A DNA stretch of 64,000 bases from Neocallimastix lanati (nom. inval.) (Eukaryota; Neocallimastigomycota; Neocallimastigomycetes; Neocallimastigales; Neocallimastigaceae): assembly GCA_016946835.1 (NCBI GenBank), contig JACVTC010000023.1, positions 236,001-300,000 of the forward strand. The letters are read 5' to 3'. Positions 43,689-54,389 of this stretch are shown here, piece by piece. The position numbers were made by a program, and so were the translations under genes. The notes beneath the pieces were generated by a model. The model was given only the letters and a program-made list of their open reading frames with translations. It was not told the origin of the DNA and searched no databases. The stretch's first letter is position 1. Every line of letters begins with the position of its first letter.

Positions 43689-46600
43689 ATGATTAAATTA
43701 AGAAAAAAAAATATCTTTGATGATGAAAGAAAAGAGAATTTTTTCGAACTTTATATTTCTAATATTGATAAGAGGCTGAGAGATTTAGAACAACCTAAAC
43801 CTATTGATTGTAAAAGATGGGTTTGGGAATTAATTCAAAATGCTAAAGATAGTATTGTTGGTCAAAATAATAGGAAAGATGTTGATATTGAAATTATCGT
43901 TAAGGGTGACATCTATATATTTAGACATAATGGTGAACCATTTATCAAAAAAACGTTATATGGCTTATTATATAAATATAGTAATGGAAAAGGCGATAAT
44001 GCTGAAACTACAGGTCGTTTTGGTACAGGATTCCTTACTACTCATTCTCTTTCCAAGATTGTAGAAATTAAAGGCGATATTAATATGAATGGTAAAACTG
44101 AAGGATTTTCTATTGTTATGAATAGAGAAGGCGAAGGCGAAGAACTTTTGAAAGGATTAAATGAAACTGAAGAAAGTTATGAAACATATGAAGAACCTTT
44201 TGGATGGACGAGTTACAAGTACTTAGTTAAAACTGAAGGAAATAAAGATGCAGGTAGATTAGGTATTCAAAGCTTTAAAGATAATATCACTAAAGTTATG
44301 CTTTTCTGCCCAGAAATTCGTAGTGTTAAACTTGATAATAATGGTGAAATTATCACTATTGAACGCAATGATGCTATTGATAATCTTAAAGGTGAATGCA
44401 AAAAATTAATACTTAATATCAATGAAAAAGATAAAAGAGTTTATACTAGAAATTTTATTTATATAAAATATGATGAAAATAATGATCAATTGAATGAAAG
44501 ATTTAAAAAAAAACGTAATCTTAAAATTTGTTGTGCTATCGAATTAGATAATGATAATAACATTTTTGTTGATGAATCTTCTCCCTGCTTATTTAGTTCA
44601 TTACCTTTTGTAGGATCAGAAAAACATAAACTTCCATTTATTATTAATAGTCAAAATTTTGAACCTGATCCGGAAAGACAATCTATTCTTCTTCATGGAA
44701 AAGAAATTAATGAAAAAACAGGTAAAATATCTGACGAAGGTATTAATAAAATGATTCTTTCAAAATCTCAAAAACTATATGAAAATCTTTTAGAATGCTT
44801 ATGTGAAAACGATATAATAAAAAAACGTTATTATTTAGCTAGAGGTCTCACATCAATTCCAGAAGATGATGAAATTCAAAATTTTGATCATGATTGGTAT
44901 GAAAAAGAATTTGTTCATCCAATGAGAAACATTTTAAAGAAATATCCAATTTTATGGAATGGTGAACAATATATTAAATTAGTGGATGCCCATCTTCCCA
45001 TTATTAACTATAAATCTATCAATATTCAAAAACAAGCCTATGATTTTATTTCTCAAATCTATGATAAAAGTATTCCAATATATGACGAATTTATTCAATA
45101 TAAAAATTATATATGGAAAGGAGATAAAAATATTAAATATACTAGAATGGAAGAATGTATTAAATATATATCATCACTTAAAACAATGGATGTTCTCAGT
45201 GAAAAAATTGAAAATGCATGGGAATGGATTGATAAATTTCTTGTATTTAATATAGAAAATGAATCTAAATGTCTTAAAAAGTATAATATTATTCCAAATA
45301 TGAATTTAGATTTTGTTAAATTTGAAGAAAGTCTTGCTTCATCGAAAGACGTTCCAGATAATATGATTGAATGTATGGAAAAATTAGACATACCATGGAA
45401 GTTAAATCATATTCATAAAAATATTGAAAAGTTCAATTCCGGAATAAACCATAACATTGAATTTGCAGTTTCATTAATCAAAAATAAAATGAATGAATGG
45501 AATGATAAAATTTTAATATTAATTTCCTATATACCAAAAGATAATGAAGATCAATCATTTGTACAAAAACGTCAAACGATATATGAATTATGTTCCGAAA
45601 TATTTAAAAATATGCCACAGCAGATGGATGGAAGTTCATTCCCAAAAGAATTATGGAATGGTATTGATGAAATTGTATTTAAAAAATTAATAGAAAAAAT
45701 AGAAAAGCAAGGTCATCTTGGAGGTTATTTCAGTATTAAATATATGAAAAAATTTTTAAATTGTATTTCTGTTTACTATTCAGAATTAAATAAATATTCA
45801 ATTATTCCAAATCAAAATGGTCAATTTTGTAAAGCTGATGAATTATATGAAGATATTCATATTCCTGACTTATTTAAAGAATGCATGAATACTTGTTTTA
45901 ATTATGATATTAAGAAGAATTTAATTGATAATAAATTATTACCTATAAAATCATTATCCAATGTTCCAAAAATGAATATTAGTAGTGTTAATATAAGTTA
46001 TTACTTCACTTCTAATACCTTTGATTTTAAAAATAAACAAGAAGCAGCTAGATATCTTATTAGAATCATTCCAAAAGAAACTAATGATAACGATAAAATT
46101 TGGCAAAATGATCAAAGAAAATTATTCAATATCTATAAAATATTTTGTAAACCTAATATTAAATATTGCGAATATTGTGAAATTGAAGATGAATATTGTA
46201 ATCCTAAAATTTGGGAATATGCTAATAATTATATTTGTGATGAAATTATAACAATTATACAAAACTGTAATAATGTCAATGAATTAATCAATAAATTGAA
46301 TATAAACAATATAGATAAAAAATATATATTTGAATATTTAAATGTACTTTACAAATTTAAGAAAAATAAAAAAATTGTACCAAATCAATATGAAGAATTT
46401 TGTTATCTAAAGGATCTTTACAATGAAGGAATTACAAATATAGAAACAAAAAATATCGAAATGATACCAGAAGAACTTAAAGATATTGCTAAAGATCTTA
46501 ATTATGATGTAAGAAAATATCTTATTCATAAAAATATAGATAGAATTTGTCGAGATTGTGTATCAGAAAAAGAGGTTAATGAAAAAATAGCAAAACTTAT

Positions 46601-49600
46601 AGAAGAAAATAATAATAATCCAAATAAACGTTCGGATCCAAAATTTAAAGATGTGACTAATAGTTTAAATGAATATAATTTTGAAAAAATTAGAAATAAT
46701 TTATTTTCTGATGAATTTATGTATATTTTTGGAAAAATGTATATATCCAATATTTCTAATAGATTGAGAGAATTAGAAAGTCCAAGTGATACTGATTGCA
46801 AACGATGGATATGGGAATTAATTCAAAATGCAAAAGATAGTATTGTTGGTCAAAATGATAGGAAAGATGTAGATATTGAAATTTTAATTGATGGAGATAA
46901 ATATATTTTTAAACATAATGGATTACCATTTACTAAAAAAACACTTCCAGCATTGCTATATAAATTTACAGAAGGAAAAGCTAATAATTCAGAAAGTACA
47001 GGTCGTTTTGGAACAGGTTTTCTTACTACCCATTCACTTTCTAAAGTTGTTAAAATTTCAAGTTTTATTAATATCAAAGAAGAAATTAAAAAATTTAATG
47101 TTACCATATTTAGAGAAGGAGAAAAGGAAGAAGAACTTTTAGAAGGATTAACTAAAACTAAAAATAGTTATCGTGAATTTTCTCTTGAATCTGAATCAGA
47201 AAAAATATCAGAAAAATGGACTAGTTATGAATATATAATTAAAACGGAAGAAAATAAAAAAGCTGGAAGATTAGGGATTGAAAATTTCAAAGATAATATT
47301 AATAAAGTAATGTTATTCTGTCCAGAAATTCGTAGTATTAAACTTAATAATAATGGTGAAATACATAGAATTGAACGTGGAAATTATAATAATAATCTTT
47401 TAAAAGGTTGTGAAATGTTAACACTTTATATTACTGATGGTGATAAGCATTTCAATAGAAGTTTCTTATATAAAAAAATTGAAGAAAGAAATGAAGCACT
47501 TAGTGAAAGATTTAAAACAAATAATAATCTCAGAATTTGCTGTGCTATTGAAATAGATGATAAAAATAATATTTTTGTTGATGAATCTTCACCTTGTTTA
47601 TATTGTTCACTTCCATTAGTAGGATCAGAAAAGCATAAACTTCCATATATTATTAATAGTCAAAATTTTGAACCTAATATGGAAAGACAATCTATTCTTC
47701 TTCATGGAAAAGAAATTAATGAGAAAACAGGTGAAATATCTGACGAAGGTATTAATAAAATGATTCTTTCAAAATCTCAAAAACTATATGAAAATCTTTT
47801 AGAATGTTTATGTGAAAACGATATAATAAAAAAACGTTATTATTTAGCTAGAGGTCTCACATCAATTCCAGAAGATGATGAAATTCAAAATTTTGATCAT
47901 GATTGGTATGAAAAAGAATTTGTTCATCCAATGAGAAACATTTTAAAGAAATATCCAATTTTATGGAATGGTGAACAATATATTAAATTAGTGGATGCCC
48001 ATCTTCCCATTATTAACTATAAATCTATCAATATTCAAAAACAAGCCTATGATTTTATTTCTCAAATCTATGATAAAAGTATTCCAATATATGACGAATT
48101 TATTCAATATAAAAATTATATATGGAAAGGAGATAAAAATATTAAATATACTAGAATGGAAGAATGTGTTCAATATTTATCAGAATTAAAAGACATGAAT
48201 ACTTTGAGTGAAAAAATATCATTAGCAAATAGAGATAAATGGAAATGGATTAATGATTTTCTTTTATTTATTTATAAAAATGAACGTAATTTCCTTAATA
48301 TTTATAATATTATTCCTAATATGAATTTAGATTTTGTTAAATTATCTTATGAAATTTCAACATCAATAGAAGTTCCTGATAACATGATTGAATGCATTGA
48401 AAAATTAGAATTACCATGGAAAAAAAATCATATTCATAAAAATATTTATACCATTTGTTCAATTGTTAAAGATGAAAAAATAAAAGATGCAGTTTCATTA
48501 ATCAAAAATAAAATGAATGAATGGAATGATAAAATTTTAATATTAATTTCTTATATTCCAGAAGATAATGAAGATCAAATATTTGTTCAAAAACGTCGTT
48601 TAATATATAAATTATGTTCTAAAGCATTCAATATGCCATCTCAGGAGGATGGAAATTCATTCCCAAAAGAATTATGGAATGGAATTGATGAAATTGTATT
48701 TAAAAAATTAATTGAAGTATTAGAAAAGAAAGGTCAACTTGGAGGTTATTTCAATATTGAATACATTAAAGATTTTTTAAAACTGGTTCCAGAATATTTA
48801 TATAGATATCATTCAGTAGTCCCAAATAAGAATGGAAAATTTTGTAAAGCTGATGAATTATATGAAGATATTCATATTCCTGAATTATTTAAAGAATGCA
48901 TGAGTTCTTGTTTCAATTATGATATTAAGAAACATTTAATTGATGATGAATTATTATCTATAAAATCACTAACTCATGGTCGAGAAAGAAAAATTAATGA
49001 TTACATAGATGAAATAAAAAATTATTTCATTAAAGAAAAAGAACTAAAAAATAAACAAAAGGCTGCTAAATACCTTATTAGAATCATTCCAAAAGAAACT
49101 AATGATGACCATAATATATGGCAAAATATTCAGAGAAAATTATTCGATATCTATAAAATATTTTGTGAACCAAATATTCAAAATTGTGAAATTGAAAATG
49201 AATACTGTGATAAAGAATTTTGGAAAGATGCTAATTATTATATTTGTAAGGAAATAATTTCAAATATTGAAAAATATAAAAATATTAAAGATTTAGACTC
49301 AGATTTAAAAATAAATAATGAAGAAAAAATATTCGAATATTTAAATATTATTTTTAAATTTACTTCAGAAGGAAAAGCTATACCAAATCAAAATAATGAA
49401 TTCTGCTATTTGATAGATCTTAAAAAAGAAAGATTATTTGAACATGAAATACCAGATGAATTAAAAGATATTTCTAAGGATCTAGGTATTGATGTAAGAC
49501 ATTTTCTTCTTCATCCAAAAGTAGAAAAATTTAAAAATTCAGAAATGGAAACATATTCATACAGAAATATTTGTGAAGAAATTGATGATATGATAAAGAA

Positions 49601-50867
49601 AAAAATCAGTTTTTCAGAAAACTATTCCGATTTGACATTTAAAAGAGTAATTGATAATTTGGTTGAAATATATTTTGATAAAATTGATGATGATGAACTT
49701 TTAAAAAAATATTTCCCATACACTTATTCCGAAAGGGAAAGTATTATATTAAAGGTTTTATATAATAAAGAAACTCGTAAAAATATGACTAAATTAGGAA
49801 AAGTATATGAAGAAGACAAAATTTCAAAATTGTTGGAAAATAATTACAAAGAAGTTATTGATATGATAATAAATGAAGAAAATCCTGAAAATCTTAATAA
49901 TATTAAAGAATGTATTAAATATATTAGTAATTTACATAAACCAATGCCGTTAAACCTTTCAAACAATTCAGAAAGTAATAATACATTAACAATTAATTTA
50001 GATGATATTATTTTTAACATGAACAATAATATATATTCTTATGGCAATCAATCAAATAATTGTATATCATCCACTAATGAAAATATCCATTTATTAAAAA
50101 GTTCTAATGAAAAATCTCATCACATTCTATCATCTAATAAACAAATTAATTCTAACAATACTAAAAGTATTAGTATAAATTTTTATTCAGGCTTTAATGA
50201 TAATGAAAAAATTTTTATTCGTGATACTTTCAACGAAGTCATAAGATATAATTATGATTTTTATTTTAATTCAAGTCGCAATAAAATAACAGGTTTAAAT
50301 GGTGAAGTCTATATATATGAATTGTTGCTTAGATCAAATCAATTTGAATCAGTTGAATGGACAATGCAAAGAAAGGAAGGATATGGTCAAAAATTTGATT
50401 GCAAAGGAAAAACATATTTTATTGACCCTGAAGATGGATCTCATTATGATATTATAGCTAAAGCAAAAGATGGTCGTCAATTTTATATAGAAGTTAAATC
50501 TACTTCATATGAATTTTGTAATAATAAAGTTCCGTTTTATCTAAGTAAAATGCAAATAGAAACGATGAAAAGAGTCACACCACCAAATGAATATATTTTG
50601 GCTATTGTTTTTGATGTAATGAACAATCCTAAACACTTTTTCATGAATTTAAGAGAAAATATTTTATATAATATTAACTGTAATAATGAAACTTTTGAAT
50701 TTATTGTAGATTTGGAAGAACAATATGGAAAACAAAGTATAATTGAACTTTTTAAAAATGATGAAATTATTAACATAATAGAAGAAAAACTTAAAAACTC
50801 TGATGAGCAAAATTCTGAATCTAATGATAATACGGAAGTGGAGGAAATCTCAGAAGAATATCAATAA
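43689..50867 (+). CDS. Double GHKL-ATPase (NO VEIN/sacsin-type) protein with C-terminal DUF3883 (NOV_C)
   Basis: The protein has 2392 residues counted from ATG 43689; the frame is open upstream to a TTG at 43653 that would encode only poly-Ile. It holds two homologous modules of about 1000 residues. Each starts with a Bergerat-fold ATPase: N box WELIQNAKDS (E47, N51, D54; E1043 in module 2), HNGxPF, and the lid GRFGTGF (G109 and G1105). Both look intact. Long helical regions follow in each module. Near the C-terminus a DUF3883/NOV_C domain has a PD-(D/E)xK-like set: GLNGE (E2206), HYDI (D2254), IEVKST (E2268, K2270). ATPase plus DUF3883 is the plant NO VEIN arrangement and occurs in bacterial conflict-type proteins; the duplicated ATPase is unusual. 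A role in chaperoning or nucleic-acid surveillance is inference. Confidence 0.92.
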   Translation: MIKLRKKNIFDDERKENFFELYISNIDKRLRDLEQPKPIDCKRWVWELIQNAKDSIVGQNNRKDVDIEIIVKGDIYIFRHNGEPFIKKTLYGLLYKYSNGKGDNAETTGRFGTGFLTTHSLSKIVEIKGDINMNGKTEGFSIVMNREGEGEELLKGLNETEESYETYEEPFGWTSYKYLVKTEGNKDAGRLGIQSFKDNITKVMLFCPEIRSVKLDNNGEIITIERNDAIDNLKGECKKLILNINEKDKRVYTRNFIYIKYDENNDQLNERFKKKRNLKICCAIELDNDNNIFVDESSPCLFSSLPFVGSEKHKLPFIINSQNFEPDPERQSILLHGKEINEKTGKISDEGINKMILSKSQKLYENLLECLCENDIIKKRYYLARGLTSIPEDDEIQNFDHDWYEKEFVHPMRNILKKYPILWNGEQYIKLVDAHLPIINYKSINIQKQAYDFISQIYDKSIPIYDEFIQYKNYIWKGDKNIKYTRMEECIKYISSLKTMDVLSEKIENAWEWIDKFLVFNIENESKCLKKYNIIPNMNLDFVKFEESLASSKDVPDNMIECMEKLDIPWKLNHIHKNIEKFNSGINHNIEFAVSLIKNKMNEWNDKILILISYIPKDNEDQSFVQKRQTIYELCSEIFKNMPQQMDGSSFPKELWNGIDEIVFKKLIEKIEKQGHLGGYFSIKYMKKFLNCISVYYSELNKYSIIPNQNGQFCKADELYEDIHIPDLFKECMNTCFNYDIKKNLIDNKLLPIKSLSNVPKMNISSVNISYYFTSNTFDFKNKQEAARYLIRIIPKETNDNDKIWQNDQRKLFNIYKIFCKPNIKYCEYCEIEDEYCNPKIWEYANNYICDEIITIIQNCNNVNELINKLNINNIDKKYIFEYLNVLYKFKKNKKIVPNQYEEFCYLKDLYNEGITNIETKNIEMIPEELKDIAKDLNYDVRKYLIHKNIDRICRDCVSEKEVNEKIAKLIEENNNNPNKRSDPKFKDVTNSLNEYNFEKIRNNLFSDEFMYIFGKMYISNISNRLRELESPSDTDCKRWIWELIQNAKDSIVGQNDRKDVDIEILIDGDKYIFKHNGLPFTKKTLPALLYKFTEGKANNSESTGRFGTGFLTTHSLSKVVKISSFINIKEEIKKFNVTIFREGEKEEELLEGLTKTKNSYREFSLESESEKISEKWTSYEYIIKTEENKKAGRLGIENFKDNINKVMLFCPEIRSIKLNNNGEIHRIERGNYNNNLLKGCEMLTLYITDGDKHFNRSFLYKKIEERNEALSERFKTNNNLRICCAIEIDDKNNIFVDESSPCLYCSLPLVGSEKHKLPYIINSQNFEPNMERQSILLHGKEINEKTGEISDEGINKMILSKSQKLYENLLECLCENDIIKKRYYLARGLTSIPEDDEIQNFDHDWYEKEFVHPMRNILKKYPILWNGEQYIKLVDAHLPIINYKSINIQKQAYDFISQIYDKSIPIYDEFIQYKNYIWKGDKNIKYTRMEECVQYLSELKDMNTLSEKISLANRDKWKWINDFLLFIYKNERNFLNIYNIIPNMNLDFVKLSYEISTSIEVPDNMIECIEKLELPWKKNHIHKNIYTICSIVKDEKIKDAVSLIKNKMNEWNDKILILISYIPEDNEDQIFVQKRRLIYKLCSKAFNMPSQEDGNSFPKELWNGIDEIVFKKLIEVLEKKGQLGGYFNIEYIKDFLKLVPEYLYRYHSVVPNKNGKFCKADELYEDIHIPELFKECMSSCFNYDIKKHLIDDELLSIKSLTHGRERKINDYIDEIKNYFIKEKELKNKQKAAKYLIRIIPKETNDDHNIWQNIQRKLFDIYKIFCEPNIQNCEIENEYCDKEFWKDANYYICKEIISNIEKYKNIKDLDSDLKINNEEKIFEYLNIIFKFTSEGKAIPNQNNEFCYLIDLKKERLFEHEIPDELKDISKDLGIDVRHFLLHPKVEKFKNSEMETYSYRNICEEIDDMIKKKISFSENYSDLTFKRVIDNLVEIYFDKIDDDELLKKYFPYTYSERESIILKVLYNKETRKNMTKLGKVYEEDKISKLLENNYKEVIDMIINEENPENLNNIKECIKYISNLHKPMPLNLSNNSESNNTLTINLDDIIFNMNNNIYSYGNQSNNCISSTNENIHLLKSSNEKSHHILSSNKQINSNNTKSISINFYSGFNDNEKIFIRDTFNEVIRYNYDFYFNSSRNKITGLNGEVYIYELLLRSNQFESVEWTMQRKEGYGQKFDCKGKTYFIDPEDGSHYDIIAKAKDGRQFYIEVKSTSYEFCNNKVPFYLSKMQIETMKRVTPPNEYILAIVFDVMNNPKHFFMNLRENILYNINCNNETFEFIVDLEEQYGKQSIIELFKNDEIINIIEEKLKNSDEQNSESNDNTEVEEISEEYQ
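44671..45158 (+). repeat. Intragenic near-identical repeat, copy 1
   Basis: This 488-bp segment of module 1 matches 47680-48167 of module 2 (offset 3009 bp), with only about three base differences that I can find inside the tract. Sequence on both sides drops to the much lower identity of the rest of the modules. It encodes from ERQSILLHGK to TRMEEC. Confidence 0.9.
47680..48167 (+). repeat. Intragenic near-identical repeat, copy 2
   Basis: This is the module-2 partner of 44671-45158. The sharp edges, and identity even at third codon positions, indicate recent gene conversion between the two halves of the gene rather than protein-level constraint. Confidence 0.9.
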
Positions 50868-51403
<536 letters not shown>

Positions 51404-52130
51404 GAAATATATCGCAGTACCTTCTAAGTTTGTTATACCATAATTTCTCTCAGATTTTTCTAAAGTTCTACTAACAAAATGTACATTATGCTCTAATCAA
51501 TCCTCTTCATTGACCTTTAATAATATTCCCTAAATCATCTTTTGAGGCAATAGTTCAATTATTAATTGTTTACTGTAATCAAGGGGAGCTAATATATGAA
51601 CTTTAACAATAGAATCTTTTAATTTATCAAAGCTAGCCTGTTATTCTTCTACCCAAGTAAGTGACGCATTCTTTCTTAAAAGGTTGTTTTAAAAGAACAG
51701 CGACCATAACGAGTTTGTTCATAAATTTTTTAGTATCCTGCAGTATTAAAGAAAGATCTTAATTCAGTGATATTGCTTAGTTTAATTAAGTTTTTAATAG
51801 CATTAACCTTGGAATCCATAGTTTTTTAATCCATTATTAGTAACTATATGGTCTAAAACTTCAACTTCTTCTTGGAAAAATCAATATTGATTTTAATTTC
51901 ATATTTTCTGAAGATTTCAAGCATCATATTTAAATGTTTAAATGATCCAGAGTAGAGAAAATTTTTGCACCTCCTAAACTATCTAATATTTCATCAATAT
52001 TAGGAAGGTATAATTATCTGACACTATAATATCATTTAACTTACGATAGTAAAAGTACAATCGCTATTTTCTATTCCTCTTAACTACCAGCCCAATAATA
52101 TTAATTTATTTTTATTAAAATAAATTATCA
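51404..52130 (-). pseudogene. Degenerate Ty3/gypsy pol fragment (RNase H to RT)
   Basis: It aligns in DNA and order with the intact pol genes: CAGTACCTTCTAAGTTTGTT to ACCATAATTTCTCTC corresponds to the RNase H start near 2552, and ATTTTTGCACCTCCTAAACT to the RT region near 3340. Frameshifts and stops are many. The part that would encode the FIDD catalytic box is deleted (a jump at about 51945). Divergence is far too great for a recent copy of the two intact elements, so this is an older, related lineage. Confidence 0.8.
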
Positions 52131-53136
52131 AAGTTATTCATAGTTTCCTGTAAGAAAATAAAAAAAAAAATTTAAATAAAATTTCAAAGTCTCATTCATA
52201 TTATAGAATGAAATCTAATTAATATTCGCTAAATCTATTTCTATCATTTATAATTAACTTGAACTCTTTTTAGATGGTTCAATAAATAATAACAACATGT
52301 TGACAATATAGCATCATGAAAATTCAATTAATAGTCCATTAAAAATTAATGGAAATGTGTTAATTCTTCCTATAATAATTAAATGAAATAGAGTAGAATC
52401 AAAGTAGAAAAAATTATTTTGGTAGGAAAAATATCATCATTATATAGTTATAACCGTTAACTCTATTTTTTCATTTTATTAAAGAATATTTTTAGTAGTA
52501 AAAATTTCAAATATTATTTAGTTATTATTTAAAGTTTTATTTTATATTTTTATTATAATGTTAACTTTATTGTATTTAATTTAGTAATTTACCATATTTT
52601 TATTTAACTTTATGTTTATTAACCATTTTTAGAATCAAAAATATAATTTGTTCAATGAATAATGTTACTTTTACATTCTAAAACAAACTTTATTTAAATC
52701 TAAATAATTTTTTATTTTATTTTATTTTATTTTTTTTATGTAAATTTAAAATTAAAGTTTAAATTATTAGTTTAAATTAATATATTAAATATGCCGTCTT
52801 AACATTAATTTGTTTTTTTGTCTTTTCTTTTAATATAATAATATAAAAAAAAAAAGTTGTTTAATGTAACATCATTTAAACAAACAAACAAACAAAAAAT
52901 AAATAGGGAAAAAATTCTCTTTAAAATTTTTTTTCATTCAACAATTATTGTAATTTTATTTTATTTAAAAATAAAATTTTTTTTATATTAGAAAATATTT
53001 TATTGTATTATAAATAATATAAAATCTTTATAGATTATAAATTAAAATTATTGTATATAAAAGTATTTAAATTAATTATTATAAATCTTTTATGAATTTG
53101 TGATTTAACAAAAAAAAAATTTTTTTTAATTAAAAA
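52131..53136. other. Intergenic region
   Basis: The first ~320 bp (to about 52450) are less A+T-rich and may be further, unrecognisable retroelement relic (for example GATGGTTCAATAAATAATAACAAC). The rest is A+T-rich with no gene, ending in the promoter-like region of the dockerin pseudogene. Confidence 0.5.
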
Positions 53137-53592
53137 ATGAAGGCTTCTGTTGTTTTTACTGTTGTTATTGCTCTTATAGCTAATATTGTTTCTGCCGATT
53201 CATACTGATCTACAGATCTTGGCTATCCTTGTCGTCAAAAAACTGTCCATGTTAAATACACCGATAAAGATGGATTATGGGGTGTAGAAAATGGAAATTG
53301 GTGTGGTATTATTAATACTCAAGCCAGTGACCAAAACCAATAAAATCAAGGTCAAGATCAAAACCAACAAAATAAACAAAATAAGCAAAACCAAAATCAA
53401 GCTCCAGTAACTTCTGATACTACTACGTTTCCCGATACTGGTAATACCACTGCTCCATGTCGTGAACTTCGTGCTAATGAAAGTGATATGGAACGTTATA
53501 AGTCAGAATATATTAATATTATTGAAGATCACTTAAAGACTTACTATTCTCAACCAGTTGTTCCTGTTATTGCTCCTAATATCTTTCGCTAA
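53137..53592 (+). pseudogene. Broken secreted dockerin (CBM10-type) protein gene
   Basis: The frame from ATG 53137 to TAA 53590-53592 spans 151 codons with two internal stops: TGA at 53206-53208 (codon 24) and TAA at 53341-53343 (codon 69). A signal peptide (MKASVVFTVVIALIANIVSA) is followed by a fungal dockerin: LGYPC, then [20 protein letters not shown] Gln/Asn/Lys linker and an unrecognised C-terminal part (RELRANESDMERYKSEY) complete it. The TGA falls where dockerins carry Trp or Cys, and the usual second Cys after YPC is Arg. Dockerins attach enzymes to the scaffoldin of the anaerobic-fungal cellulosome. Composition is otherwise that of a live gene, so inactivation looks recent. Confidence 0.82.
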
Positions 53593-53719
53593 TATGGTTA
53601 CTAATGTTGAATCTACTCCAGCTTGAAAATGCTAACCTACCTCGTTAAGTTATCAATATTTAAATTACTTTAATAGTAATTTTATTTATTTTAATTTTTT
53701 TTTAATAGTTACTCTAAAA

Positions 53720-53812
<93 letters not shown>

Positions 53813-54351
53813 TTTAAGTAATATAAAAAATATGATGTAGAAATGTATATATATTCTACTTTATTTTATCTTAAAAAATAGTTATATATATAGTAACAAA
53901 GAATATTTAGATTATATATATATATAAATACTTTTTTTTTTTATTTTGATACTGGTGTCACCGGATAACTAAGTATCAAAATGAACGAACATTTTTTATT
54001 TTATTATTTTTAAATAATATATATAATTATTTGTATAAATAAGCTATGTTCGAAATATTCTTTACATTTCTCTTATTATTATTATTATTATTATTATTAT
54101 AGTGACATATAAAAATCTTTTATTAATAATTAATTTGATTTTAAAATTCTAGATATTGTATAAATCTAACTCATATAATATTTTGTTATCATGATTTAGT
54201 GTATGTCTAACTAGCAAAAAAATTTATAACCACGATTATTAAAAGATATTGTTTTTTTTTTTAAACTAGTAGTTTTATACAATAAAAAAAATAAATGATA
54301 TAAAATATTTTATAAAAAAAAATTAATTTTATAAAAAAAAAATAATTAATT

Positions 54352-54389
<38 letters not shown>

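Noticed and set aside
53206-53208. TGA read as Trp or selenocysteine in the dockerin gene
   Set aside because: All intact genes use standard stops, and a second in-frame stop (TAA 53341) breaks the same frame; a pseudogene is simpler.
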